Positions 7,325 to 15,684 of a stretch of 64,000 nucleotides of DNA are shown here, one piece after another. The notes below the pieces were generated by a model. That model searched no databases. It worked only from the letters and a program-made list of their open reading frames with translations, and had not been told where the DNA came from. Origin of the DNA: Fimenecus sp045595185 (GTDB lineage: Bacteria > Bacillota > Clostridia > Oscillospirales > Acutalibacteraceae); assembly GCA_045595185.1 (NCBI GenBank), contig JAZNZX010000059.1, positions 1 to 64,000 of the forward strand, read 5' to 3'. The translations under genes and the position numbers were made by a program. How positions within the stretch are numbered: the first letter of the stretch is position 1; each line of letters begins with the position of its first letter.

Positions 7325-8803
7325 GTGTCCGAAAAAACAAACAATAAGTTTATGAAAAAATCGGAAATCGCAACCTTCGGTATTGGTCTTTTTGGTGTGG
7401 CTCTTTTAACAGGTTGGATGCCTGACTACACAGCTACATTCTTCGCTGACTTTGCTTTTAAGGGTAAAGGCTTCGATTCAGACTTTATGGCGAATATGAT
7501 TTCCACAGTATTCCTTGTAGCAGGTTTCGTTGGTGCTATCTGTGAATTGGTAATTGGTTACCTTGTAGATAACACAAAAACAAAAATGGGTAAGGTTAAG
7601 CCTTGGGTTGGCTTTGGCGTTATTCCGTTAGCACTTATTTCAATGCTTGTTTTCGTTGCACCAAATACAGACAATCAGGTGTTGGCAGTTGTATGGATGT
7701 TTGTAATTTATTCACTTTACACAGCATTCTGTTGTGCTGTTGAAAGTCCTGCAAACTGCTTCGGCTCTCTTTGTTCACCTAATCCGTCAGAACGTTCAAC
7801 TGCTATTTCAATCGCATCTTTCTTGCGTTCAGTAGGTCAGTCAGGCGGTATGGTTGTTATTCTTGTAGTTGGTCTTGTAATGAAGGCTGTTATGGGACAA
7901 CAGCAGTTCAAGAATGCAGAAGGACAGGGTCTTGACCTTGTAATTTCAACTGCGGTTTGTGCACTGGGTCTTATCCTTTTCACAATGATTTTCTTCGCAA
8001 ACAATAAAGAAAGAGTTCCTTTCACACAGGAAAAAGTAAGCCTTAAGGATGCTGTAAAGGTTGTTTTCACAAATAAAAACCTTCTTATGGTTTCACTTAC
8101 AAAGCTTACGGGCTTCGGTCGTGGTGTTTACGGTACCGTTTCTCTTTACATAGCAGTTTTCCTTTTGGGTTCAAAGGACTTGAAGCTTGCACTTCTTTTG
8201 CCTATGGGTATCGGTACTGCAGTTGGTACACTTCTCGTAAACTTTGTTCTTAAAAAGTTCAGCACAAAGCAGACCTTTATTCTTTTCTGCCTTTATGGTG
8301 CATCTTCATTGGGAATTCTTTTCCTTGTTTCTCGCGGAATAGGATTTAATGACGGTCTGATTATTCCGTTCCTTATTCTCAACTTCTTCTGTGGTCTTCA
8401 GCACGGTAACACAAATGTTACACCTAACATTATGATTGCTGATTGCGTTGACGAAATTGAGTATAAGACAGGTAAGCGTTCAGAAGGTCTTGCTTATGCC
8501 GGATATGGACTTTTCTCAAAGGTTGCATCTGCATTTACAAAGGGCCTTGGTCCTTGGCTTCTTTATACTTGGTCAGGATATATGGTTTCAACTGACCCAA
8601 ATGTGGCTTATGCTCAGCAGACAGACGGAACACTTAACAAATTGCTTATGATTTATACAATCATTCCTGCAATTTTCGTTATTCTTCAAGGTGTGCCAAT
8701 TCTTTTCTACGATATGGTGGGCGAAAAGAAAGAAATGATTACAAAAGCTCTCGCAGAGCGTCGTGCACAGGCTGGAACAGCACCTGATGCAGAAAATGCT
8801 TAA
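7325..8803 (+). CDS. GPH-family (glycoside-pentoside-hexuronide) sugar:cation symporter
   Basis: A 492-residue protein with about twelve membrane segments, including the conserved loop TKTKMGKVKPWVGFGVIPLA after segment 2 and a late loop (IADCVDEIEYKTGKRSEG) with the conserved D-x-x-E-Y-x-T-G-x-R pattern of the MelB/GPH family. These carriers import sugars or glycosides with Na+ or H+. A longer reading from an ATG at 7304 is possible, but GGAGGG at 7312-7317 lies inside it and sits eight bases before the GTG at 7325, so GTG is the likelier start. Together with uxaC downstream, a hexuronide or pentoside is a reasonable but unproven substrate. Confidence 0.88.
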   Translation: MSEKTNNKFMKKSEIATFGIGLFGVALLTGWMPDYTATFFADFAFKGKGFDSDFMANMISTVFLVAGFVGAICELVIGYLVDNTKTKMGKVKPWVGFGVIPLALISMLVFVAPNTDNQVLAVVWMFVIYSLYTAFCCAVESPANCFGSLCSPNPSERSTAISIASFLRSVGQSGGMVVILVVGLVMKAVMGQQQFKNAEGQGLDLVISTAVCALGLILFTMIFFANNKERVPFTQEKVSLKDAVKVVFTNKNLLMVSLTKLTGFGRGVYGTVSLYIAVFLLGSKDLKLALLLPMGIGTAVGTLLVNFVLKKFSTKQTFILFCLYGASSLGILFLVSRGIGFNDGLIIPFLILNFFCGLQHGNTNVTPNIMIADCVDEIEYKTGKRSEGLAYAGYGLFSKVASAFTKGLGPWLLYTWSGYMVSTDPNVAYAQQTDGTLNKLLMIYTIIPAIFVILQGVPILFYDMVGEKKEMITKALAERRAQAGTAPDAENA

Positions 8804-8817
8804 AGGAGGTAAGGATA

Positions 8818-9738
8818 ATGGCTAACAAAGAAAAAACCTTTAATTTTAAAGCATATGCCATAATCGTTTTTGTGGCAGTTTTAGCAGTACTTTTTATTAT
8901 CACAACACTTACCTTCAAGGCAAAATACACAGGCTTCCATCCTGAAGAGGTTGCAAGAACCTATGTTGATACAATCGTTCAGACAGGTGACGGTTACAAC
9001 GCATATAAGACTGCACTTCCGAGCAAAAACTATAAATACGGTGATTTTATTCGTGTTTACTATATGTATCCTGTAATTTATCGTGATGCAGAGGGCTACA
9101 CAGTCGGTGGTGACCTTGATGAGCTTAAGGGCTATAACGATGATTCGTTCAAAGGTGAAAAAACACTTAATGATGACGGTAGCCTTAACGGTAAATTGAT
9201 TGATGAAATGTATCCTGTTTATGTAAGTCTTGTTGCAAACGGTTGGGATGATTACGGTAAGATTTATACAGAATATTTCAATGCATTGGTTGAAAAGCGT
9301 GAAGCACTTTTCGGTGATAAATATATGTCAGATGAAGTGATGTTCACAGCCCTTGAAGCTAATGTTAAAACATACGGTGATTCTCTTACAGGTACTGATT
9401 TCATCGTTGATGAAAATTCAGGTGTTACATTGAGTGAAGAAAGCACAGGTGCTTATCAGACAGTTTTCGGTGAAGACTACAAATTCACAACAACAGTTAA
9501 GAGTGAAAATGAGATTTCACTTGATGATGCAAAGTCAAAGCTTGATGCAAAAACACTTGAAACATACGAAGTAACTCTTGACGATATTACAGAAGCAAAG
9601 AATTTCACAATTGAGGTTAAAACTGAAGACGGTAAAACAATTGCCGAAACAAATGTAACAGTTGTGAGAATCAAGGATTTCTGGTATGTTGATAACACAA
9701 CAGTTGACACAACTGCACTTTACGGTTTTTATAAATAA
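8818..9738 (+). CDS. Membrane-anchored extracellular protein of unknown function
   Basis: A 306-residue protein with a short basic N-terminus, one membrane segment (about residues 13-33) and a large, acidic, Thr/Asp-rich extracellular part. I do not recognise a family. The region after residue 170 (LTGTDFIVDENSGVTLSEES) may form a beta-rich domain. There is no lipobox. It starts 14 bases after the GPH transporter with a strong AAAGGAGG site, so the two form an operon and the protein may help capture or present the sugar, which is inference from position only. A terminator follows. Confidence 0.65.
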   Translation: MANKEKTFNFKAYAIIVFVAVLAVLFIITTLTFKAKYTGFHPEEVARTYVDTIVQTGDGYNAYKTALPSKNYKYGDFIRVYYMYPVIYRDAEGYTVGGDLDELKGYNDDSFKGEKTLNDDGSLNGKLIDEMYPVYVSLVANGWDDYGKIYTEYFNALVEKREALFGDKYMSDEVMFTALEANVKTYGDSLTGTDFIVDENSGVTLSEESTGAYQTVFGEDYKFTTTVKSENEISLDDAKSKLDAKTLETYEVTLDDITEAKNFTIEVKTEDGKTIAETNVTVVRIKDFWYVDNTTVDTTALYGFYK

Positions 9739-9757
9739 GTAAATACTGTAACGATTT

Positions 9758-9779
9758 GGCGAGGTTATAAAACCTCGCC
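9758..9779 (+). terminator. Terminator of the GPH transporter operon
   Basis: A perfect 9-bp stem (GGCGAGGTT with AACCTCGCC), a four-base loop, then TTTGTTTTGTT. Confidence 0.85.
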
Positions 9780-9791
9780 TTTGTTTTGTTC

Positions 9792-9948
9792 AAATTATAA
9801 TTTATCGGGATGAATAACTAATTTGGTAGGTCATTCTGAGCGTAGCGAAGAATCTCTCTAACAGTAACACATCAACCAACAGAGATTCTTCGTCACTTTG
9901 TTCCTCAGAATGACACTAACCTTAAACATCCCCGATAAACTCCAATTT
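9792..9948 (-). mobile_element. MITE-like hairpin element, copy B (reverse orientation)
   Basis: Read on the minus strand, this copy starts AAATTGGAGTTTATCGGGGAT and ends ATCCCGATAAATTATAATTT, an imperfect 20-base inverted repeat. Its core carries the same palindrome as copy A, with only a handful of differences over about 150 bases. It lies between the terminator of the transporter operon and the promoter of the murE-like gene. No clear target-site duplication can be seen. Confidence 0.75.
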
Positions 9949-9973
9949 ATGCTTGCATTTGCGTTCATTTTTA

Positions 9974-10002
9974 TTGCATATAAATTTTTCTTGTGGTATC
10001 AT
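9974..10002 (+). promoter_or_regulatory. Candidate promoter of the murE-like operon
   Basis: TTGCAT (9974-9979), a 17-base spacer and TATCAT (9997-10002), about 30 bases before the ATG at 10033. It begins 25 bases beyond the hairpin element. Confidence 0.5.
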
Positions 10003-10032
10003 ATAATATATATCGGTTTTTCGGAGGACAAA

Positions 10033-11541
10033 ATGGAAAAATTGCATTCGTTTATTGACCTTTTTGAAAAAAACTCCATATTGATTGAACACAACTGTGA
10101 CGAAAATGTGTTAATTGAAGACATTTCCTATAATTCAAGGGAAGTGACGAAAAATACGCTGTTTTTCTGTAAGGGAGCACATTTTAAGGAACAGTTTTTG
10201 CATGATGCAATAAATAAAGGCGCTGTTGCTTATGTTTCAACACAGAAATATGATGCAGATGTTCCTTGTATCATAGTGTCGGATATTCGTAAGGCTTTGT
10301 ATTCCACAGCAAATTTCTTTTACAAAAATGCGTGGGACAAGCTTAATTTAATCGGCATTACAGGAACAAAGGGCAAAAGCACAACAGCCTATTTTATTAA
10401 GCATATTCTTGATGAACACCTTGAAAATAATCAGGGAAAAGAAAGTGGAATTGCATCTACGCTTGAAATTTATGACGGTGTTGTTCAAAAGGAAAGTACA
10501 CTTACAACGCCTGAACCATTTGAACTTCACAAGCATTTCCATAATGCTGTAGAAAGTGGTACGAACTTTTTTACAATGGAAGTTTCTTCACAAGCATTAA
10601 AATATGGTCGAACAGAGGGCGTGCAGTTTAAAATCGGCTGTTATCTCAACATAGGTATTGACCATATAAGTGCAAATGAGCATCCTGATTTTGAGGACTA
10701 CTTCACATCAAAGATGAAGCTCTTTACTCAATGTGATACAGCAGTTATAAATCTCGATTCCGACCTTAGTGACAGGGTTGTGGAATATTCAATGAATGCG
10801 AAAAAAGTAGTCACATTCAGTACGAAAAATCCACAGGCTGACATTTACGGCTATAATATTCGAAAGGAAAATTCGGACACAGTATTTTCAGTTAAGACTG
10901 ACAGATTTGAACAGGAATTCAGACTTTCAATGCCGGGTCTTTTCAATGTGGATAATGCTCTTTGTGCAATCGGTGTTGCTTATGTATTGGATATTTTACC
11001 TGAATATATTTATAACGGACTTTATAAATCAAAAACACCGGGCAGAATGGAAATATATGAGAGCAAAAACAAGAAAATTGCTGTGATTGTGGACTATGCT
11101 CACAACAAGTTGAGTTTTGAAACAATAATTGCCTCAATGAAAAAGGAATATGAGGACAGACCTGTTTCAATTCTTTTCGGTTGTCCCGGTAACAAAGCCC
11201 TTGTTCGCCGTAAGGGTATGGCAGAGGTCAGCGGAGAAATGGCTGATTTTGTGTATATTACAGAGGATGACCCTGCTGAAGAAAAAATTGAGGACATCTG
11301 TAATGAAATTGCAGGATATATTGATAATATCGGAGGTAAAGGTAAATACAAAATCATTTACGACCGTGAAACTGCAATTAAAACTGCGATAGAAGATGTA
11401 AAGGATACTGCAGTAATCATCCTTGCCGGAAAAGGTGCAGAAACACATCAGAAACGAGGACTTGTGTCAGAAAACTATGCGTCTGATGCAGTTCTTGCAA
11501 AAAAATATCTTAAGGAATATGACGAAAGGCAGGAAAAATAA
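10033..11541 (+). CDS. murE: MurE-like UDP-MurNAc-tripeptide ligase, lysine-type signature
   Basis: A 502-residue Mur ligase. The N-terminal domain binds the UDP-muramyl part; the ATP loop is G111-T-K-G-K-S-T117; the C-terminal domain contains TEDDPAEE with D412-D-P-A415. MurE adds the third residue of the peptidoglycan stem peptide in the cytoplasm. Enzymes that add meso-diaminopimelate carry D-N-P-R at this place, while lysine-adding ones carry D-(D/N)-P-(A/N), so this protein should not use diaminopimelate. The GTKGK loop also fits the lysine type. The ATG at 10033 follows CGGAGG; an open reading from 9898 runs through the hairpin element and is not a plausible start. The operon context with a sugar carrier is unusual for murE, so it may be a paralogue. 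Confidence 0.8.
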   Translation: MEKLHSFIDLFEKNSILIEHNCDENVLIEDISYNSREVTKNTLFFCKGAHFKEQFLHDAINKGAVAYVSTQKYDADVPCIIVSDIRKALYSTANFFYKNAWDKLNLIGITGTKGKSTTAYFIKHILDEHLENNQGKESGIASTLEIYDGVVQKESTLTTPEPFELHKHFHNAVESGTNFFTMEVSSQALKYGRTEGVQFKIGCYLNIGIDHISANEHPDFEDYFTSKMKLFTQCDTAVINLDSDLSDRVVEYSMNAKKVVTFSTKNPQADIYGYNIRKENSDTVFSVKTDRFEQEFRLSMPGLFNVDNALCAIGVAYVLDILPEYIYNGLYKSKTPGRMEIYESKNKKIAVIVDYAHNKLSFETIIASMKKEYEDRPVSILFGCPGNKALVRRKGMAEVSGEMADFVYITEDDPAEEKIEDICNEIAGYIDNIGGKGKYKIIYDRETAIKTAIEDVKDTAVIILAGKGAETHQKRGLVSENYASDAVLAKKYLKEYDERQEK

Positions 11542-11744
11542 TGGACACAAAAGAAGCTGTAAAAACAGCAATAAAAATTGCAAAAGTAATACCTTTTGTT
11601 ACTGCAACAGTAGGTGTTTTTAGTCTTGCACTTTCAAAATATCAGGAAAAACAAGGTGACTATTCAAGAGAGTTTTCTGATGTGGAAAATGAATTGAAGG
11701 CAAAAATTGATGAGGTGAGAATGGGCTATGGCAAAGAAAACTAA
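11541..11744 (+). CDS. Small membrane-associated protein of unknown function
   Basis: A 67-residue protein with one hydrophobic segment (IPFVTATVGVFSLAL, about residues 17-31) followed by a charged helix likely to form a coiled coil (REFSDVENELKAKIDEVR). The ATG shares a base with the stop of the murE-like gene (TAATG), and its last 17 bases overlap the next transporter gene. Such overlaps imply coupled translation. I do not recognise a family. Confidence 0.6.
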   Translation: MDTKEAVKTAIKIAKVIPFVTATVGVFSLALSKYQEKQGDYSREFSDVENELKAKIDEVRMGYGKEN

Positions 11745-13125
11745 TTCTATTTTTAAAACAGCATTGGGCTATGGTATTGGTGCTATTGGCCTTGATTTGA
11801 GTTATGGTATGTTCTATTCATACCTTTCATATTATCTTTCAAGTGTTCTTGGATTGGAAGAAGGCTTTTTGCTTCTTATTACACCACTTGCTCGAATCTG
11901 GGATGGAATCAACGACCCTATGATGGGAACAATCGTTGACAATACACGAACAAAATTCGGTAAATACCGCCCTTGGATTTTAATTGGTGCTATCTGTAAC
12001 GCGGTTGTGCTTTTCCTTTTGTTCACATCATTTGGAATGAGTGGTCTTCCGCTTTATATTTACATAGGTATTATGTATGTGCTTTGGGGTATGACAAATA
12101 CAATGGCTGATATTCCGTATTGGTCAATGGTACCATCATTTACAAGTGAAGAAAAAGAAAGAAACCTTGTGGCAACCGTTGCCCGTTCATTTTCAGGTAT
12201 CGGTCAGGGTATTATCTCAATTTTAACTCCGATTATCTGTCCTATGCTTTCAAGTGGTATGACAGATGAAAAGGGATACAGTGCAACAGGCTTTTCCCGT
12301 TGGGCAGGTATCTGCGGTGTGGCACTTGTGTTTTTTGCAACGGTTTGTATTCTTGTTACAAAAGAAAAGAATGTTGTTTACGGTGAAAAGAAGAAATTCA
12401 GCCTTAAACAGATTTTTGAAGTTATCAGGAGTAATGACCAGTTAGTTGTGTTTATCGTATTTGCGATGCTTTCAAATGCAGGTTGGTATCTTACAAGCTC
12501 AACTGCGGTTTATTACTTCACAGACTCATTGGGCAATTCACAATTACAGTCACTTTTCCAGACAATCGGTACAGTAGGCTCTGTTCTTGGTCTTCTTGTT
12601 GTGCCTGTTCTTTCAAAGTGGTTTACAAAGCGAACTACATACACAATTTCACTTGTAACTGCAATCGCAGGTTATGGCCTTATGCTCATAACAGGACCAA
12701 TTTTGAAACTCAATGTTGTGATTATGGATGTTTGTTACATTCTCGCATCCGTTGGTGTTTCTTCAATGTTTGTATCACAGACAATTTTCCTTGCAGACAT
12801 TGTTGACTACGGTGAATACAAAAATGGTACAAGAAGTGAAAGCATCACTTTCTCAATGAAAGGCTTTTTACAGAAAATGGCATATACAATGCAGACAATC
12901 GTACTTTTCGGTGGTCTTGGACTTATGAATTATAACGAACAGATTACAACTGTTAAGGTTTTAAATGATTCAACAAAGACAGGTATCGGTTTTATCTGCT
13001 TTGGCGTTCCAATGCTTTTCTTCCTGGCATCACTTATCGTATTCCGTAAAAAGTTCAAAGTGTTTGGTGAACTTGCAGATAAGGTTCACGATTATATTAT
13101 TGAAAAGAGAGCGTCAGGTAATTGA
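11728..13125 (+). CDS. GPH-family sugar:cation symporter (MFS_2)
   Basis: A 465-residue protein with about twelve membrane segments. The hallmarks are the loop NTRTKFGKYRPWILIGA (about residues 72-88) and, later, IVDYGEYKNGTRSESI, the D-x-G-E-Y-x-x-G-x-R motif of the YicJ/UidB branch. These carriers import glucuronides, xylosides and related sugars with a cation. Translation starts after GAGGTGAG within the end of the upstream small gene. It is the second GPH carrier in the window and differs clearly from the one at 7325. A metallophosphoesterase follows at once. Confidence 0.88.
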   Translation: MAKKTNSIFKTALGYGIGAIGLDLSYGMFYSYLSYYLSSVLGLEEGFLLLITPLARIWDGINDPMMGTIVDNTRTKFGKYRPWILIGAICNAVVLFLLFTSFGMSGLPLYIYIGIMYVLWGMTNTMADIPYWSMVPSFTSEEKERNLVATVARSFSGIGQGIISILTPIICPMLSSGMTDEKGYSATGFSRWAGICGVALVFFATVCILVTKEKNVVYGEKKKFSLKQIFEVIRSNDQLVVFIVFAMLSNAGWYLTSSTAVYYFTDSLGNSQLQSLFQTIGTVGSVLGLLVVPVLSKWFTKRTTYTISLVTAIAGYGLMLITGPILKLNVVIMDVCYILASVGVSSMFVSQTIFLADIVDYGEYKNGTRSESITFSMKGFLQKMAYTMQTIVLFGGLGLMNYNEQITTVKVLNDSTKTGIGFICFGVPMLFFLASLIVFRKKFKVFGELADKVHDYIIEKRASGN

Positions 13126-13127
13126 TT

Positions 13128-14516
13128 ATGGCTAACTTGAAATTCTACCAGATAACAGACTTGCATCACTATGCACTTGAATTAGGAACAGAGGGAAAGG
13201 CTTTTGAAAAGATTTGTCTTTCTGACCAGAAATGTCTTGTAGAAACAGGTGCAATGATTGACGCATATTTCGATAAAATCATTGAAGACACGGAAACGAA
13301 TATTGTGCTTATTACAGGTGATGTAACTTGTAACGGCGCAAAAGAAAGTCACAATGACCTTATTCCTAAGCTTCAACGACTCAAGGATGCAGGTAAAAAG
13401 GTTTATGTTACAACAGGTACTCACGATTACTATATGGAAAACGGTAACGGTACAGGCAAGGCTGAAAAATGCGTCGGTGACGAACTTTTAACAGCAACAC
13501 GAACAGAACGAGATGAACTTTTAGAAATCTATCACGATTTCGGTCTTTCAGAGGCGATTTCAGTACATAAACCAAGCCATTCATATTGCGTACAGCTTCA
13601 GGATGGTTACAGATTACTCTGCCTTAATGACGATGGTGATGAGTTCTTCTGTGGTTATTATGACGATTGCCTTGAATGGATAAAAGAGCAGATTGATGAT
13701 GCAAAGGCTAATGATGATTACATTTTTGCAGTAACTCATCATCCTGTTTTGCCCCCAAGTCCTATTTATCCGCTTTTCAGCAGACGAGATATGCTCGGTG
13801 ACTTTGAAAAAACATCAGAATTTCTTGCTGATAACGGTGTCAAATTCGTTTTCACAGGTCATACTCATATGATGAACATTGCGAAAATGACAACAGCAAA
13901 GGGTAACGATTTTTATGACATCAACACCTGTTCGGCAGTAGGCTATCCCAATGCTATGCGAAAGGTTGTTATGACCGATACGGAGGTAATTGTTGATAGT
14001 GTAAAGATTGACAGTTTCGATTGGGATTTAAAGGGAATGACCATTGACGAATACACAAAGGCAAATTTCCAACAATTCCTTAATGCAATCTTTGACTCAA
14101 TGGCTTATGATATTCCAAAGCTTGCTGAGCTTTCAACATCCTTCAGTATGACACCGGAAATGGTGTATAAACTTGAAAATGTGCTTGTGCCATTCGGTAA
14201 ATTCTTGCAGAAAGCAACATTTGAAACTCTTGGAAAAATGTTTGGCATAAGCAAATATGTTGCAGATTCCGTAAAAAATAGAAATGTAAAGGACTTTCTT
14301 ATTGAGGTTGTTACAAATGTGTTTGCAGGTGACGAGCCATATAATCCTTACACACCTGAATATCTTGTTATGTGGGCATTGTTCAATAAGCGTGTAAAGA
14401 AAATCATCAAGCCTATAAAAGGTTCAGAAGGTATAGCAAAAATTCTTGACATTATCCTTGACGGTGTACTTTATGATGCACCACCAAGTGACTGGAAAGG
14501 AACATTTGCAAAATAA
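13128..14516 (+). CDS. Calcineurin-like metallophosphoesterase
   Basis: A 462-residue protein with the ordered metal-binding motifs of the superfamily: TDLHH near residue 10, GDVTCNG near 65, GTHD near 97, THHP near 205 and GHTHM near 245. It hydrolyses some phosphomono- or diester in the presence of two metal ions. The C-terminal 170 residues are helical and specific to this subgroup. There is no signal peptide, so it acts in the cytoplasm. The start at 13128 lies two bases after the transporter stop; an in-frame TTG at 13122 is less likely. Substrate unknown. Confidence 0.82.
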   Translation: MANLKFYQITDLHHYALELGTEGKAFEKICLSDQKCLVETGAMIDAYFDKIIEDTETNIVLITGDVTCNGAKESHNDLIPKLQRLKDAGKKVYVTTGTHDYYMENGNGTGKAEKCVGDELLTATRTERDELLEIYHDFGLSEAISVHKPSHSYCVQLQDGYRLLCLNDDGDEFFCGYYDDCLEWIKEQIDDAKANDDYIFAVTHHPVLPPSPIYPLFSRRDMLGDFEKTSEFLADNGVKFVFTGHTHMMNIAKMTTAKGNDFYDINTCSAVGYPNAMRKVVMTDTEVIVDSVKIDSFDWDLKGMTIDEYTKANFQQFLNAIFDSMAYDIPKLAELSTSFSMTPEMVYKLENVLVPFGKFLQKATFETLGKMFGISKYVADSVKNRNVKDFLIEVVTNVFAGDEPYNPYTPEYLVMWALFNKRVKKIIKPIKGSEGIAKILDIILDGVLYDAPPSDWKGTFAK

Positions 14517-14550
14517 GTTCAAAATACAAAACGCAAAGCGCAAAATGAAA

Positions 14551-14576
14551 ACTCCCTACATTAGTTTATAGGGAGT
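14551..14576 (+). terminator. Terminator of the murE-like operon
   Basis: ACTCCCTA pairs with TAGGGAGT, followed by AATTTTTTAT. It also lies just past the convergent dusB stop and could serve both. Confidence 0.75.
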
Positions 14577-14590
14577 AATTTTTTATATGT

Positions 14591-15556
14591 TTACTGATTC
14601 TCAACACAAATTCTGTATGCGATTTCCTGTAATTGCTCTATGCTTTCGATACTGCACAATGCCTGACGGTATCTTGCGCCACCGTGAAGACCCTTTGTGT
14701 ACCATCCTGCGTGCTTTCTCGCTTCACGCATACCGATAAAGTCACCCTTGTACTCGCAGATTTTCTGAATATGATTTATCATAACCCTCATTTTTTCGGT
14801 TACAGGCGGGTCAGGAATAATTCTTTCGTGGTCAAGATATGCATTGATTTGTGAGAATACCCAAGGACAACCCAGAGCACCGCGACCAACCATAATTAAG
14901 TCACAGTTCGTTTCTTCAATCATGCTTGCAGCAGTTAGTCCGTCAACAATATCGCCATTGCCGATTACAGGAAGAGAAACTGACTTTTTAACCTCGGCAA
15001 TAATATTTCTGTCAACAGGCGGAGCATACATCTGTTTTTTTGTTCTTCCGTGAATAGTGATTGCCGAAGCACCTGCACTTTCTGCCCTTTGTGCCATTTC
15101 AACTGCATTTATTGAGTTTTCGTCCCAACCTGCACGGATTTTTACTGTTACAGGAACAGGCGAAGCTTTTACAACCTCTTTGATTATCTGTTCTGCAAGC
15201 TGTGGATTTTTCGCAAGACTTGCGCCACCACCATTGGCTATAATTTTCGGTGCAGGACATCCCATATTTATATCAATAATCTGTGGATTAACCTTCATAA
15301 CGGACTCAATGCTTTCTGCCATAATTTTAGGGTCGTTACCGAAAATCTGCACAGCAGCAGGGCGTTCTTCGTCGGACAAAAACATCAAATCCTTTGATTT
15401 TCTGTCACCCATTGAAACGCCTTTTGAGCTTATCATTTCGCTGACAACATATGCAGCACCGTAGCTGACGCACAATTCACGAAAAGCACGGTCAGCAACA
15501 CCTGCCATTGGTGCTAAAACAGCTTTTCCGTTAATTTCAACATTACCGATTTTCAA
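14591..15556 (-). CDS. dusB: tRNA-dihydrouridine synthase, DusB type
   Basis: A 321-residue FMN enzyme that reduces specific uridines of the tRNA D-loop. Motifs in order: LAPMAGVADRAFR (about residue 15), INMGCPAPKI (about 97-106, with the catalytic Cys), KIRAGWD, TIHGRTKKQMY, GNGDI, and MVGRGALGCPWVF for flavin phosphate binding. It starts with TTG after GAGGTAATG. It stands alone, convergent with the metallophosphoesterase. Length and motif order are standard for the family. Confidence 0.93.
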   Translation of the reverse strand: MKIGNVEINGKAVLAPMAGVADRAFRELCVSYGAAYVVSEMISSKGVSMGDRKSKDLMFLSDEERPAAVQIFGNDPKIMAESIESVMKVNPQIIDINMGCPAPKIIANGGGASLAKNPQLAEQIIKEVVKASPVPVTVKIRAGWDENSINAVEMAQRAESAGASAITIHGRTKKQMYAPPVDRNIIAEVKKSVSLPVIGNGDIVDGLTAASMIEETNCDLIMVGRGALGCPWVFSQINAYLDHERIIPDPPVTEKMRVMINHIQKICEYKGDFIGMREARKHAGWYTKGLHGGARYRQALCSIESIEQLQEIAYRICVENQ

Positions 15557-15684
15557 AACATTACCTCGTAGAATTTAATAAAAGTATTTTATCACAAGAG
15601 TAGAATTAAAACAATAAAAAATACTGTTATTTTTTCTTTTTATATGATACAATAATTTATAATCTTAATTTTAAAGGTGATTTT

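Noticed and set aside
9898..10032. N-terminal extension of the murE-like gene
   Set aside because: It runs through the hairpin element and promoter; the ATG at 10033 with CGGAGG matches the usual MurE start.
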